A stretch of DNA of 19,046 nucleotides from Streptococcus mitis. Lineage in GTDB: Bacteria > Bacillota > Bacilli > Lactobacillales > Streptococcaceae. The notes beneath the pieces were generated by a model. That model had not been told where the DNA came from and searched no databases. It saw only the letters and a list, made by a program, of their open reading frames with translations. The first letter of the stretch is position 1. Every line of letters begins with the position of its first letter. Positions 6,480-14,980 of this stretch are shown in pieces. The position numbers and the translations under genes were made by a program. Where the stretch lies: contig JAGZLW010000036.1 in the NCBI GenBank assembly GCA_018364455.1, positions 1 to 19,046 of the forward strand. Reading direction: 5' to 3'.

Positions 6480-7358
6480 TTAAAAGTAAATGCAAACCGA
6501 CAACCACTGTCCATCTGTGCTTAGTTTCATCTCTGCACCGAGAAGATGGCATAATTCCTCAGTGATATAAAGGCCTAAACCAGAGGATTCTTCGGTGTCT
6601 GATAGATTTTCAGAATAAAAACGGTTGCTGAGATTTTCTATTCTTTTGATGGGCTGTTTAACAAGGTTTGCAATCTCTAAGACAAGCTGTTCCTGTTCCT
6701 TTCTCAAAGATAGCCGCGCTTCTTCCTTGCCATGCTTGAGGACATTTCCGAGCAAATTTTGTAAAATTCGATCCAGCAAGTCTTCATCAGTCCTCATTTT
6801 CAAACCAGCTTCAACCTTAAAATCAAGCGTGATATTTGCCGCCTGAAAAACATCATAATAAGCCAGAGTCTTTTTGGTGATAAAAGCTGAAAGATCCACT
6901 TCTTCCAGTTTCGGTTTGACAGCCCCTTCCATCAAACGACGATATTCTAGAAGAGCCTCCAAACGTTTAGAAACTAAATCAAGATGCTGGGCTATTTTTT
7001 GTAGGGTTTCTGCTTGGTTTTCAGGAGACTTTATCAATTGTTGGGTGTAGCCTGAAGCGATAGTCAAAGGTGTCCGAATATCATGAGCGATATTGCTGAT
7101 GGCCATATCCAGAGTCTGCTTTTCCCTTTTCATAACCAGTCGAGATTGCTCTACTTCCTGAAATAGATTCTCAATCTGCTGGTAGAGATGTAAAAAATGT
7201 TTGGAAAAAATGCTGATTCCGACTCTTTTCATACTACCTGTGAGAATCTTGTCTTCAATCTGTTGACTCAAGTTTTTAAGTGCTAGATGGTAGCGAATCA
7301 ATGCAATTGATAAAAGAATTAGGAGTACCAGTAGGATAAAGATTATCATGTAGGTCAT
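6480..7358 (-). CDS. Sensor histidine kinase
   Basis: This 292-residue kinase has one clear N-terminal transmembrane helix (about 4-22) and almost no extracellular domain. A short linker leads to the DHp helix with phospho-acceptor H92 in NIAHDIRTPLT, then a HATPase domain with N-box NLLGN (201-205) and G2 box SSGLGLYI (258-265). The first ATP-lid motif is degenerate (ANLVKQP in place of a D-x-G motif), as in some streptococcal kinases. The lack of a sensing domain suggests that the signal comes from the membrane or from a partner such as the adjacent transporter; this is inference. The start ATG overlaps the regulator's stop codon by four bases (ATGA) and has AAGGAG upstream, so the pair is translationally coupled. 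Confidence 0.93.
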   Translation of the reverse strand: MTYMIIFILLVLLILLSIALIRYHLALKNLSQQIEDKILTGSMKRVGISIFSKHFLHLYQQIENLFQEVEQSRLVMKREKQTLDMAISNIAHDIRTPLTIASGYTQQLIKSPENQAETLQKIAQHLDLVSKRLEALLEYRRLMEGAVKPKLEEVDLSAFITKKTLAYYDVFQAANITLDFKVEAGLKMRTDEDLLDRILQNLLGNVLKHGKEEARLSLRKEQEQLVLEIANLVKQPIKRIENLSNRFYSENLSDTEESSGLGLYITEELCHLLGAEMKLSTDGQWLSVCIYF

Positions 7359-8056
7359 TGCTTGTCTCCTTTTAATCTTACCCCAACTCCCCAGATGGTT
7401 TCAATATATTCTTGATTTGGGTCAAGCTGGTTTAATTTTTTACGAAGATTACTCAAATGCGTATTGAGGGTATTATCTCCAGGTAGGTAGCTATCCTCCC
7501 AGACCAATTCATAAAGTTCTTCTTTTGTAAAAATTTTCTTAGGGTGTTTAAGGAGAGTTTGGAGAATCAAACATTCTTTCTTGGCAAGGCGAATCGTCTC
7601 CTGGCTATTTTTGATTTCAAAACTTTCTGCATCAAACTGGATATTTTTCAAGTTTTGTGGCAGATTTTCAGTTTTTCCTATCTCCATAGGCTGTTTTTCT
7701 ACGCTTTGACGTAATTGAACAGTAACTCTGGCAAAGACTTCGTCCAAATCAAAAGGTTTCACTATGTAATCATTGGCACCGTCTAAGAGGTATTGACTGA
7801 TTAACTTTTTATCGCTCAAAGCCGTTAGCATAATGACTGGAATTTGACTTTGTTCCCTGATGGCTTTTAAAACCTGATCTCCATTTTTCCCAGGAAGCAT
7901 GATATCTAGCAAAACGAGGTCAATCCCCCCTTGGTCAAAACGCATGATTCCTTCTGTACCAGAAAAGGCTTGAATTACCTCATGTTCCTCGGTAAGAAGT
8001 GTTCGCAAAATTTCTTGAATGTCTCCATTGTCTTCAATAACCAATATCCTAGCCAT
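7355..8056 (-). CDS. OmpR-family response regulator
   Basis: This 233-residue regulator has an N-terminal receiver domain with acidic pocket E8/D9, phospho-acceptor D51 in LLDIMLPG, T78 and K100 in VKPFD. A C-terminal winged-helix DNA-binding domain follows (about 130-230, including NTLNTHLSNLRKKL and the terminal GVGVRLKG wing). I chose the ATG at 8056, which has AAAGG about nine bases upstream. A TTG at 8065 would add three residues and sits too close to that ribosome site. It shares an operon with the histidine kinase. Its likely targets include the convergent ABC transporter, whose promoter has helix-turn-spaced direct repeats. Confidence 0.94.
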   Translation of the reverse strand: MARILVIEDNGDIQEILRTLLTEEHEVIQAFSGTEGIMRFDQGGIDLVLLDIMLPGKNGDQVLKAIREQSQIPVIMLTALSDKKLISQYLLDGANDYIVKPFDLDEVFARVTVQLRQSVEKQPMEIGKTENLPQNLKNIQFDAESFEIKNSQETIRLAKKECLILQTLLKHPKKIFTKEELYELVWEDSYLPGDNTLNTHLSNLRKKLNQLDPNQEYIETIWGVGVRLKGDKQ

Positions 8057-8078
8057 AAACACCAACCTTTCTGCAACT

Positions 8079-8088
8079 ATTATAGCAT
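8079..8088 (-). promoter_or_regulatory. Predicted promoter of the two-component operon
   Basis: An extended -10, ATGC-TATAAT (the hexamer at 8084-8079), lies 22 bp before the regulator ATG. No convincing -35 is seen at 17 bp. The leader is very short. Confidence 0.65.
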
Positions 8089-8108
8089 GTTTTATTGATA
8101 AAGCTTAA

Positions 8109-8138
8109 ACAGAAAAGCTCCTCGCATAAAAGTGCGAG
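8109..8138 (-). terminator. Intrinsic terminator of the polyamine operon
   Basis: On the minus strand CTCGCA (8138-8133) pairs with TGCGAG (8126-8121) around a 6-base loop, followed by GAGCTTTTCTGTTT. It lies about 110 bp after the aguB stop. Bases 8139-8246 hold only a weak TGCTAG/CTAGCA hairpin. Confidence 0.7.
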
Positions 8139-8246
8139 AAAGCCTTAGAGGATTAAAATATAAAATCCATTTACTAGATAACATTGTATCCTTATAGTTG
8201 CTAGTGAAAACGAGTCTAGCAGAATGAATCTCTCATTTCTCCTCTA

Positions 8247-9122
8247 CTAGTCCGTAATACGTTGATACATTTCTGGTCTTCTATCTCGAAACAAGCCCCA
8301 GTTTAGGCGTTCGCTTGCTCCCTTGTCTAGGTCATAAGTAGCTAACAGAACAGCTTCAGCTTGTCTTTCAGCTTGCTCAAGAATAGCTCCTGTTTCATCC
8401 GTCATAAAGGATGAACCGTAGAAGTCAAGACTGGAACTCTGTCCACCATTTTCCTCACTAGGCGTGACCTCTTCCAATCCATAACGATTGGCTGCAATAA
8501 CTGGAACAATATTTGCTGCTGCGTGCCCTTGCATAGTACGTTGCCAATGACCACAACTATCTGTATCCAAAATCGGCTCCGAACCGATGGCTGTAGGATA
8601 AAAGAGCAATTCAGCACCATTTAACGTAAGACAGCGTGCTGTTTCAGGGAACCATTGATCCCAACAGATACCGATACCAATCTTGGCATAGCGAGTATCC
8701 CAGACCTTGAAACCTGTGTTGCCAGGTGTGAAATAAAACTTTTCTTGATAATAATGGTCATCTGGTATGTGGGTTTTCCGATAAACGCCCAGCACTTCCC
8801 CATCTGCATCAATAACGGCAATAGAATTATACAAGACATTGCCATCTTTTTCATAGAAACTGATTGGTAAAACGACCTTTAGCTCCTTTGCAATGGTTTT
8901 AAAATGCTGAATAGCTGTATTGTCTGTCACCGACTGGGCATGCTGGTAGTAGTCATACTGACGTTCCTGACAGAAATAGGGACGTTCAAACAACTCTGGT
9001 AAGAGAATGATTTGTGCGCCTTGTTCTGCAGCCTGACGTACTAAGCGCTCCGCTGTTTGAATATTTGTTGCCACATCCTTGTCACATTGCATCTGAATTG
9101 CTGCAACTTTTACATTTCTCAT
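8247..9122 (-). CDS. aguB: N-carbamoylputrescine amidase
   Basis: AguB hydrolyses N-carbamoylputrescine to putrescine, CO2 and ammonia in the cytoplasm. The 291-residue product belongs to the nitrilase superfamily and carries the catalytic triad: E43 in LLPELFE, K116 in YRKTHIPD and C153 in GICWDQWFPE. Length and motifs match the AguB family closely. It is the last gene of the six-gene polyamine operon. Its AGGAG ribosome site overlaps the aguA stop codon region, and the spacing to aguA is nine bases. Being next to agmatine deiminase makes the substrate assignment strong. Confidence 0.97.
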   Translation of the reverse strand: MRNVKVAAIQMQCDKDVATNIQTAERLVRQAAEQGAQIILLPELFERPYFCQERQYDYYQHAQSVTDNTAIQHFKTIAKELKVVLPISFYEKDGNVLYNSIAVIDADGEVLGVYRKTHIPDDHYYQEKFYFTPGNTGFKVWDTRYAKIGIGICWDQWFPETARCLTLNGAELLFYPTAIGSEPILDTDSCGHWQRTMQGHAAANIVPVIAANRYGLEEVTPSEENGGQSSSLDFYGSSFMTDETGAILEQAERQAEAVLLATYDLDKGASERLNWGLFRDRRPEMYQRITD

Positions 9123-9131
9123 CTTTTTCTC

Positions 9132-10217
9132 CTATTCTGGGATTTGTTGGGTGATACAGTGAATATTTCCACCACCTAAGAGAATATCTCTGGCTGGTAT
9201 TCCGACAACTTTACGGTCCGGGAAACACTTACTGAGGATATCTAAGGCTACTTGGTCGTTTACATCCTCAAACTGGGGAACAAGGACAGCCTTGTTGGCG
9301 ATATAAAAGTTTACGTAGGAAGCTGCTAGTCGTTCACCAGCGTATCGCTCTTCTTCTCCTTCTTCATAGATGTAGCCTGGCAAATCTTCTTCTGTCACAA
9401 CTTGTCGAACTGCAGGGATAGGCAATTTATGAATAATGAAGGGACGACCTTTTGCATCTGTCTCTTGCTCTAAGAGTTCGAGATCTGCTTTTGACATGGC
9501 ATATTGAGGATCACTTTCGTCGTCCGTCCAAGCCAAGACAAGTTCTGCAGGACCAACAAAGGCAGCAACATTGTCAACGTGTTCATTGGTTTCATCCTGA
9601 TAAATACCATAAGGAAGCCAGATAACTTTTTCAGCTCCAAGGCTGTCTAATAAGGTATTCTCAATTTCCTCTTTACTAAGATGAGGATTGCGACCAGGAC
9701 TAAGCAAGCAACTTTCAGTCACAAGAATGGTTCCTTGGCCATTGCTATGGATTGCTCCGCCTTCCAGTACAAAAGGTTTAGCATCATAAACAGGCATATC
9801 CAAAGCCTCAGCAAAACGACTGGCTACTTGGTTATCATCTTCATAATCTTGATAAAGACCATCAACAGCACCACCCCAAGCATTGAAAGACCAATCTACT
9901 GCCAACTTTTCCCTTTTATCATTAAGGAGAATGGTTGGGCCAGTATCACGCGCCCAGGCGTCATTGGTGGGAATGTCTAAATAAACAACCTTGTCTCCAA
10001 GATAGGATTGGGCTTCAGATAGATAGGCTTGCTCCACCAAAAGATAGACTCTCTCCCCTTCTGCTATGGTTTTGATAATCTGGCTAAATGCTCTTTTGGC
10101 AGCTTTTCCTTGAAAGGGCCAAGATCCTGATCGAGTCGGCCAGATCATGAGGGTGCCATGATGAGGCTCGTATTCTGCTGGCATGCGATAGCCTAATTTT
10201 TTGGGCCTGTTCATCAT
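9132..10217 (-). CDS. aguA: Agmatine deiminase (agmatine iminohydrolase)
   Basis: AguA converts agmatine to N-carbamoylputrescine and ammonia. This 361-residue member of the guanidino-group-modifying (PAD-type) fold has WARDTGPT (88-95, with an Asp that binds the guanidinium group), EGGAIH (152-157), catalytic H213 in NEHVDN, and the nucleophile C354 in the terminal GGGNIHC motif. The gene begins with two consecutive ATG codons. The first overlaps the upstream decarboxylase stop codon by four bases, and GGGAG lies six or nine bases before the two candidates. There is no agmatine/putrescine antiporter or carbamate kinase beside it. It therefore belongs to a biosynthetic route and not to the energy-yielding agmatine deiminase cluster of other lactic acid bacteria. 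Confidence 0.97.
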   Translation of the reverse strand: MMNRPKKLGYRMPAEYEPHHGTLMIWPTRSGSWPFQGKAAKRAFSQIIKTIAEGERVYLLVEQAYLSEAQSYLGDKVVYLDIPTNDAWARDTGPTILLNDKREKLAVDWSFNAWGGAVDGLYQDYEDDNQVASRFAEALDMPVYDAKPFVLEGGAIHSNGQGTILVTESCLLSPGRNPHLSKEEIENTLLDSLGAEKVIWLPYGIYQDETNEHVDNVAAFVGPAELVLAWTDDESDPQYAMSKADLELLEQETDAKGRPFIIHKLPIPAVRQVVTEEDLPGYIYEEGEEERYAGERLAASYVNFYIANKAVLVPQFEDVNDQVALDILSKCFPDRKVVGIPARDILLGGGNIHCITQQIPE

Positions 10218-11341
10218 GATAATCTCCCTTTAAAGTCTTGATAACCAAAAGCCTTGACCAAGTCACAATCTCCATTTTCATCCATGATATAGAGGCTTGG
10301 GAGGCCAATACCGTTGAAGGTATTGTTTTTGACAAAGGAATAAATGGCCATGTCTTCAAAATAAAGTCTATCTCCAATTTGGACTGGATTTTCAAAACTA
10401 TAATCACCAATCACATCGCCCGTCAGGCAGGTATTGGAAGAAAGTCTATAGGTATGGGCTTTTTCTTGTGCTTCATAGCCATCTCTCAATGGTGGTCGAT
10501 AGGGCATCTCAAGTACATCCGGCATATGGCAGGTCGCAGAGGCATCTAAAACTAAGATTTCCATACCGTTTTCGACAATATCCAATACTTCAGTTGCTAG
10601 ATAACCAGCATTGAGGGCAATAGCTTCACCCGGCTCGATATAGATTTCAAGATTGTAAGTTTCTCGGATACGCTTGATTTCTGAAATCAGCAAATCTACA
10701 TCATAGTCCTCTCTTGTGATGTGATGACCACCACCCATGTTGAGCCATTTTACTTCATGCAAATAAGAACCAAACTGCGCTTCTACTGCTTTCAAAGTTG
10801 TCTCTAAATCATCTGAACCTTGCTCGCAAAGGGTATGAAAATGAAGTCCATCCACCAAATCCAACAAATCACTAGGAATTTTATCTAGTGTCACGCCAAA
10901 ACGAGAACCTGGTGCACAGGGGTCATAGAGCGCGTGATCACCCTGAGTTGAACACTGAGGATTGATACGGAGACCTATACTGATACCAGCCTCCCGACAA
11001 CGATCCCCATGCTTACGCAATTGTTTCTCAGAATTAAAGACAATGTGGTCAGTAATTTCAAGTAATTCTTCCAAGTCTGAATCTTTGAAAGCTGGTGCAA
11101 AGACATGGACCTCTCCTTGAAACTCCTCTCTAGCTAGCTTGGCCTCGTATAGACCACTAGCCGTCGTACCTGATAGATACTGGCTAATCAAGGGATAGGT
11201 TTTGTAGAGGGAATAAGCCTTCTGGGCAAGCAAAACCTTGCAACCAGCTTCTTCTTGTACATATTGTAAAATGCGACAGTTGGCTTCTAACTTTGCTAAG
11301 TCAATGACGTAAGCTGGTGTTGGTACTTGTTCTAACTTCAT
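10214..11341 (-). CDS. nspC: Carboxynorspermidine/carboxyspermidine decarboxylase
   Basis: This PLP-dependent fold-III decarboxylase removes the carboxyl group of carboxyspermidine (or carboxynorspermidine), giving spermidine (or norspermidine). The 375-residue product shows the PLP lysine K41 in LAQKAYS, the phosphate-binding GGGHH (203-207) and EPGEA (236-240), and a C-terminal DASATCHMPD segment carrying an active-site cysteine. It directly follows the dehydrogenase that makes its substrate, overlapping it by one base (TGATG), and overlaps aguA downstream by four bases. With putrescine as the starting diamine, spermidine is the expected product. An alternative is decarboxylation of carboxyaminopropylagmatine if the pathway acts on agmatine before AguA. 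The sequence cannot separate the two. Confidence 0.95.
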   Translation of the reverse strand: MKLEQVPTPAYVIDLAKLEANCRILQYVQEEAGCKVLLAQKAYSLYKTYPLISQYLSGTTASGLYEAKLAREEFQGEVHVFAPAFKDSDLEELLEITDHIVFNSEKQLRKHGDRCREAGISIGLRINPQCSTQGDHALYDPCAPGSRFGVTLDKIPSDLLDLVDGLHFHTLCEQGSDDLETTLKAVEAQFGSYLHEVKWLNMGGGHHITREDYDVDLLISEIKRIRETYNLEIYIEPGEAIALNAGYLATEVLDIVENGMEILVLDASATCHMPDVLEMPYRPPLRDGYEAQEKAHTYRLSSNTCLTGDVIGDYSFENPVQIGDRLYFEDMAIYSFVKNNTFNGIGLPSLYIMDENGDCDLVKAFGYQDFKGRLS

Positions 11342-12600
11342 CAGTCCACCATTTGTGGATTTTCAACCACAACCCAAGGTAAACCATACTCATTCAAAGC
11401 TTCCATGAATGGATCTGGATCCAACTCTTCAAGGTTATACACTCCAGCTTGTTTCCAAGTACCGTTCATGACTAATTTTGTACCTATCATGGCTGGAACT
11501 CCAGTCGTGTAAGAAATGGCTTGTGAACCAACTTCTGCGTAACATTCTTGATGGTCGCAAACATTGTAGATGTAAATGGTCTTTTCAACACCATCTTTGA
11601 CACCTGTAAAGATACAACCGATATTGGTTTTACCAACCGTGCGTGGACCAAGGCTTGCAGGATCTGGAAGTAGGGCTTTCAAAAATTGAATCGGAACGAT
11701 TTCTTGGCCGTTAAAGTGAATGGTATCCGTACGAAGGAGACCGACATTTTCCAAGCATTTCATGTGGGTTAGATAAGATTGACCAAAGGTCATAAAGAAA
11801 CGAATGCGTTTGACACCTGGAATGTTCTTAGCCAATGATTCGATTTCTTCGTGGTGAAGGAGATACATGTCTTTTTGCCCAACCTGTGGGAAATCGTACT
11901 CACGCTTGATAGACATTGCTTCAACCTCAACCCATTTCCCATCTTCCCAGTAAGAACCTGGTGCAGAAACCTCGCGTAGATTGATTTCTGGGTTAAAGTT
12001 TGTCGCAAATGGATAACCGTGGTCACCACCATTACAGTCTAAAATGTCGATATAATGGATTTCATCAAAATAGTGTTTGAGGGCATAAGCTGAGAAAACA
12101 CTGGTCACACCTGGGTCAAAACCAGAACCAAGTAGAGCGGTCAAGCCAGCTTCTTTAAATTTTTCCTGATAAGCCCATTGCCATGAGTAGTCAAAGTAGG
12201 CTGTAAAACCAAGTTCCTTACAACGTTTCTCATAAATAGCACGCCATTCAGGGTCTTCTGTATCTTCTGCTTCGTAGTTGGCTGTATCGATATAGTGGAC
12301 TCCTGTTGCCAAACAAGCATCCATAATGGTTAAATCTTGATAAGGCAAAGCTACGTTCAAAACAGCTTCTGGTTTGTAGCTTTCAATCAGGGCAATCACT
12401 TCTTCTACCTTGTCAGCATCAAGTGCAGCTGTTTCAATCTTTGTACTTGTTTTACCTTCCAGTTTAGCTTTCAAGTCATCACATTTTGACTTGGTACGGC
12501 TAGCAATCATAATCTCTGTAAAGGTTTCGCTATCTTGACAAATCTTTGAAATAGCAACTTGGGCAACGCCCCCACATCCAATAACTAGTAAACGACTCAT
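11341..12600 (-). CDS. Carboxynorspermidine/carboxyspermidine dehydrogenase (saccharopine dehydrogenase family)
   Basis: This 419-residue NAD(P)H-dependent reductase of the saccharopine-dehydrogenase family has an N-terminal Rossmann nucleotide site GCGGVAQ (8-14). In this operon type it forms carboxyspermidine by reductive condensation of putrescine with L-aspartate semialdehyde. The product then passes to the decarboxylase encoded immediately downstream. Databases often label such genes lys1 or saccharopine dehydrogenase, but no lysine pathway gene is nearby and the partner decarboxylase defines the role. The start codon overlaps the speE-like stop by four bases (ATGA), and its own stop overlaps the next start, so translation is probably coupled. 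Confidence 0.94.
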   Translation of the reverse strand: MSRLLVIGCGGVAQVAISKICQDSETFTEIMIASRTKSKCDDLKAKLEGKTSTKIETAALDADKVEEVIALIESYKPEAVLNVALPYQDLTIMDACLATGVHYIDTANYEAEDTEDPEWRAIYEKRCKELGFTAYFDYSWQWAYQEKFKEAGLTALLGSGFDPGVTSVFSAYALKHYFDEIHYIDILDCNGGDHGYPFATNFNPEINLREVSAPGSYWEDGKWVEVEAMSIKREYDFPQVGQKDMYLLHHEEIESLAKNIPGVKRIRFFMTFGQSYLTHMKCLENVGLLRTDTIHFNGQEIVPIQFLKALLPDPASLGPRTVGKTNIGCIFTGVKDGVEKTIYIYNVCDHQECYAEVGSQAISYTTGVPAMIGTKLVMNGTWKQAGVYNLEELDPDPFMEALNEYGLPWVVVENPQMVD

Positions 12601-13457
12601 TTTTTTCCTTCCTCTTCTTCTAAAATGTCTTCAACATACTTGGGCAACATAAAGGCTCCCACGTGTAAGTTTGCAGTGTAGTATTCTGTGAAAAGCTGGC
12701 GTTTTTTCCAGCCTTCCTTGTCAAAATCTTTGACAGGGTGGTATTTTTTCGATGCAAATCCAAACAACCAATAGCCAGCTGGACTGGTTGGGATATGGGC
12801 TTGATATACCCGACTGATTGGAAAGGCTTGATTGACCTTGCGGTGCATGCTTCGGCAAGCTGACTCATCCTCATCAAAGAAGGGACTCCCATGCTGGTAA
12901 ATCATGATACCGTCTTCTTTCAAGGCTCTATAACTGTTACCGTAAAATTCCTTGGTAAAGAGCCCTTCCGTATGTCCAAATGGATCTGTCGCATCGTTGA
13001 TGATAATATCATAGTCATCTTCACAGTTTCGCAAAAAGCGTAGCCCATTTTGATAGTAAATGGTAACACGAGGGTCATCAAGTCCCGCAGCAAAATCTGG
13101 AAAATACTCACGACAAACCTCGACCAACATTTCATCAGGTTCTACAATATCGATTTGTTCCAGTTCAGGATAAAGTGTTAATACTTGGGCAACACCTCCA
13201 TCACCACCCCCAATAACCAATACTTTCTTGGGATTTGGGTGGACAGCCATGGGAACGTGAACCGTCATTTCGTTGTAGACAAAATCATCCGCATCTGAGA
13301 ACAAAACATGCCCATTTAAAATCAAAATCTTTCCAAAAGCGGGAGTGTCAAGAACCTCGATATCCTGCCATTCACTTTTTCCAGCATAGAGTTGCTTGGC
13401 TGTTCTCAGGGACAATTTGACATCTGGAGTATGAACTTCAGAAAACCATAAATCCAT
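12597..13457 (-). CDS. speE: Spermidine synthase-like aminopropyltransferase
   Basis: This 286-residue protein of the spermidine synthase fold has a Rossmann-like methyltransferase core: GGGDGG (83-88), an acidic residue after strand 2 (E106 in VEPDE), a catalytic-type Asp in NDATDP (D155) and IPTSPAGYW (222-230). Canonical enzymes transfer aminopropyl from decarboxylated SAM to putrescine. Several usual active-site residues differ: N62 where YHEM normally has His, L52 in place of the Q of VQ-T-E, and Q136-N137 in place of the D-D/G pair that binds adenine. No SAM decarboxylase gene is in the window. The substrate may therefore not be the textbook one. The start lies directly against the decarboxylase stop, with AAAGGAG upstream; the end overlaps the dehydrogenase start by four bases. 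Confidence 0.85.
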   Translation of the reverse strand: MDLWFSEVHTPDVKLSLRTAKQLYAGKSEWQDIEVLDTPAFGKILILNGHVLFSDADDFVYNEMTVHVPMAVHPNPKKVLVIGGGDGGVAQVLTLYPELEQIDIVEPDEMLVEVCREYFPDFAAGLDDPRVTIYYQNGLRFLRNCEDDYDIIINDATDPFGHTEGLFTKEFYGNSYRALKEDGIMIYQHGSPFFDEDESACRSMHRKVNQAFPISRVYQAHIPTSPAGYWLFGFASKKYHPVKDFDKEGWKKRQLFTEYYTANLHVGAFMLPKYVEDILEEEEGKK

Positions 13458-14918
13458 CTAGTTCTCCTTTCTCTTAATGACATTGATATGATTGACCTCA
13501 GGATCTTCCGTCCCTTGAAGGGAGCAACCACGTTCCTTGGCAAATTGGATATAGTCTACAATTTCACGTGTAATGCGTTCACCAGGAGCCAAGATAGGAA
13601 TCCCTGGAGGATAGCACATGACAAATTCCCCACAGACCTGTCCAACAGACTCATCCAAGGTTAAACTTTTTCTTTCTGAATAGAAGGCTTCCTGAGGAGA
13701 CAGGACTAGCTCAGGCTGAATATATTCTCCAGCTATCAAGTCCTTCCCATCTCGTGAATAGAGTCTCTTGATATCAGCAAGAGCACCAACCAAGCGCTCG
13801 ATGTCTTGGATGCGGTCACCAATCGAAATATAGGCCAAGATATTGCCAATATCACCAAACTCGATCTGAATGTCGTATTCGTCTCGTAGGAGGTCATAAA
13901 CCTCGATACCTGTTAAGCCAATACCCTGAGTGTAAACTGACAACTTGGTCACATCAAAATCGCAAACCGACACTCCGTCTATTAACTCTTTTGAGTAGGC
14001 ACAGTATCCACCGATAGCATTGATTTCACGACGAGCATACTCTGATAGTTCAATAACCTTCTCAAAGGATTCTTTACCACGTAGAGCCAAGTTGCGACGT
14101 GAAATATCCAAACTAGCCATCAACAAGTAAGAGGCGGATGTTGACTGGGTCAGATTGATAATCTGACGTACGTATTCAGGATTCATCTGCTCCCCGATTA
14201 AAAGAAGCGAACTTTGGGTCAAACTTCCACCAGACTTATGCATGGAGACTGCTGCCATATCAGCACCTGCATCCATAGCAGAAATTGGAAGTTTATCAGT
14301 AAAATGCAAATGCGCTCCGTGGGCTTCATCTACTAAAACCAGCATGCCAGCTTCATGAGCCATTTCTGTCAACCCCTTTAAGTCTGAACAGATTCCGTAG
14401 TAAGTAGGATTGTTAATCAAAATGGCCTTGGCATCTGGATGGTCCTTTATGGCCTGGGCTACTCGGTCGTTTTCAAGACCTAAAGCGATACCAATCTTAG
14501 GATCTACACTCATCTCGATATAGATGGGAATAGCACCACATAGAACCAACGCATTGATAGCAGATTTGTGGACATTTCGTGGCAGAATAATCTTATCTCC
14601 TGCCTTGCAGGTTGACAAAATCATAGTCTGCACCGATGAAGTTGTTCCACCAATCATGAGAAAGGCATGGCTAGCTCCAAAAGCATCTGCTGCCAGCTGC
14701 TCTGCATCCCGAATAATCGAAATAGGGTGACCAAGATTATCCAAGGGTTTCATCGAATTGACATCAATGCCAACACATTTTTCTCCTAAGAGTTCGACAA
14801 GTTCTGGATTTCCCCGTCCACGCTTGTGACCTGGAACATCAAAGGGAACAATCCTTTTCTTGCGTAACTTCACCAAGGCCTCATAAATCGGGGCTTGGTT
14901 TTGATCTAACTCTTTCAA
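13458..14918 (-). CDS. speA: PLP-dependent arginine decarboxylase (Orn/Lys/Arg decarboxylase family)
   Basis: This 486-residue fold-I decarboxylase is of the short Gram-positive type (like Bacillus SpeA, without the N-terminal wing domain). The PLP site is visible as DEAHGAH (197-203, D197 for the pyridine nitrogen) and SMHKSGGSLTQSS with Schiff-base lysine K228; FDVPGHKRGRG is near the N-terminus. Homologues are often annotated as lysine decarboxylase. In pneumococcus the equivalent (SP_0916) has, as I recall, been shown to decarboxylate arginine, and the agmatine genes downstream argue for arginine. Translation appears to start at TTG (14918-14916) with AAAGGAG six bases upstream. The only nearby ATG (14923) is out of frame and stops after two codons. 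It is the first gene of the operon. Confidence 0.93.
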   Translation of the reverse strand: MKELDQNQAPIYEALVKLRKKRIVPFDVPGHKRGRGNPELVELLGEKCVGIDVNSMKPLDNLGHPISIIRDAEQLAADAFGASHAFLMIGGTTSSVQTMILSTCKAGDKIILPRNVHKSAINALVLCGAIPIYIEMSVDPKIGIALGLENDRVAQAIKDHPDAKAILINNPTYYGICSDLKGLTEMAHEAGMLVLVDEAHGAHLHFTDKLPISAMDAGADMAAVSMHKSGGSLTQSSLLLIGEQMNPEYVRQIINLTQSTSASYLLMASLDISRRNLALRGKESFEKVIELSEYARREINAIGGYCAYSKELIDGVSVCDFDVTKLSVYTQGIGLTGIEVYDLLRDEYDIQIEFGDIGNILAYISIGDRIQDIERLVGALADIKRLYSRDGKDLIAGEYIQPELVLSPQEAFYSERKSLTLDESVGQVCGEFVMCYPPGIPILAPGERITREIVDYIQFAKERGCSLQGTEDPEVNHINVIKRKEN

Positions 14919-14934
14919 GACATACTCCTTTCAA

Positions 14935-14967
14935 TATTTTTAGGACCTTATGAAAACTAAGGAACTA
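14935..14967 (-). promoter_or_regulatory. Hairpin just before the speA ribosome site
   Basis: On the minus strand CCTTA and TAAGG, flanked by TTAG and CTAA, form an imperfect stem (two internal mismatches) between the leader terminator and the speA Shine-Dalgarno. The GTCCTAA part (14945-14939) is complementary to the TTAGGAC arm of a hairpin in the upstream structured RNA, so alternative pairing is possible. No promoter is evident between the terminator and speA. Confidence 0.4.
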
Positions 14968-14980
14968 AAGGTTGACTCAT

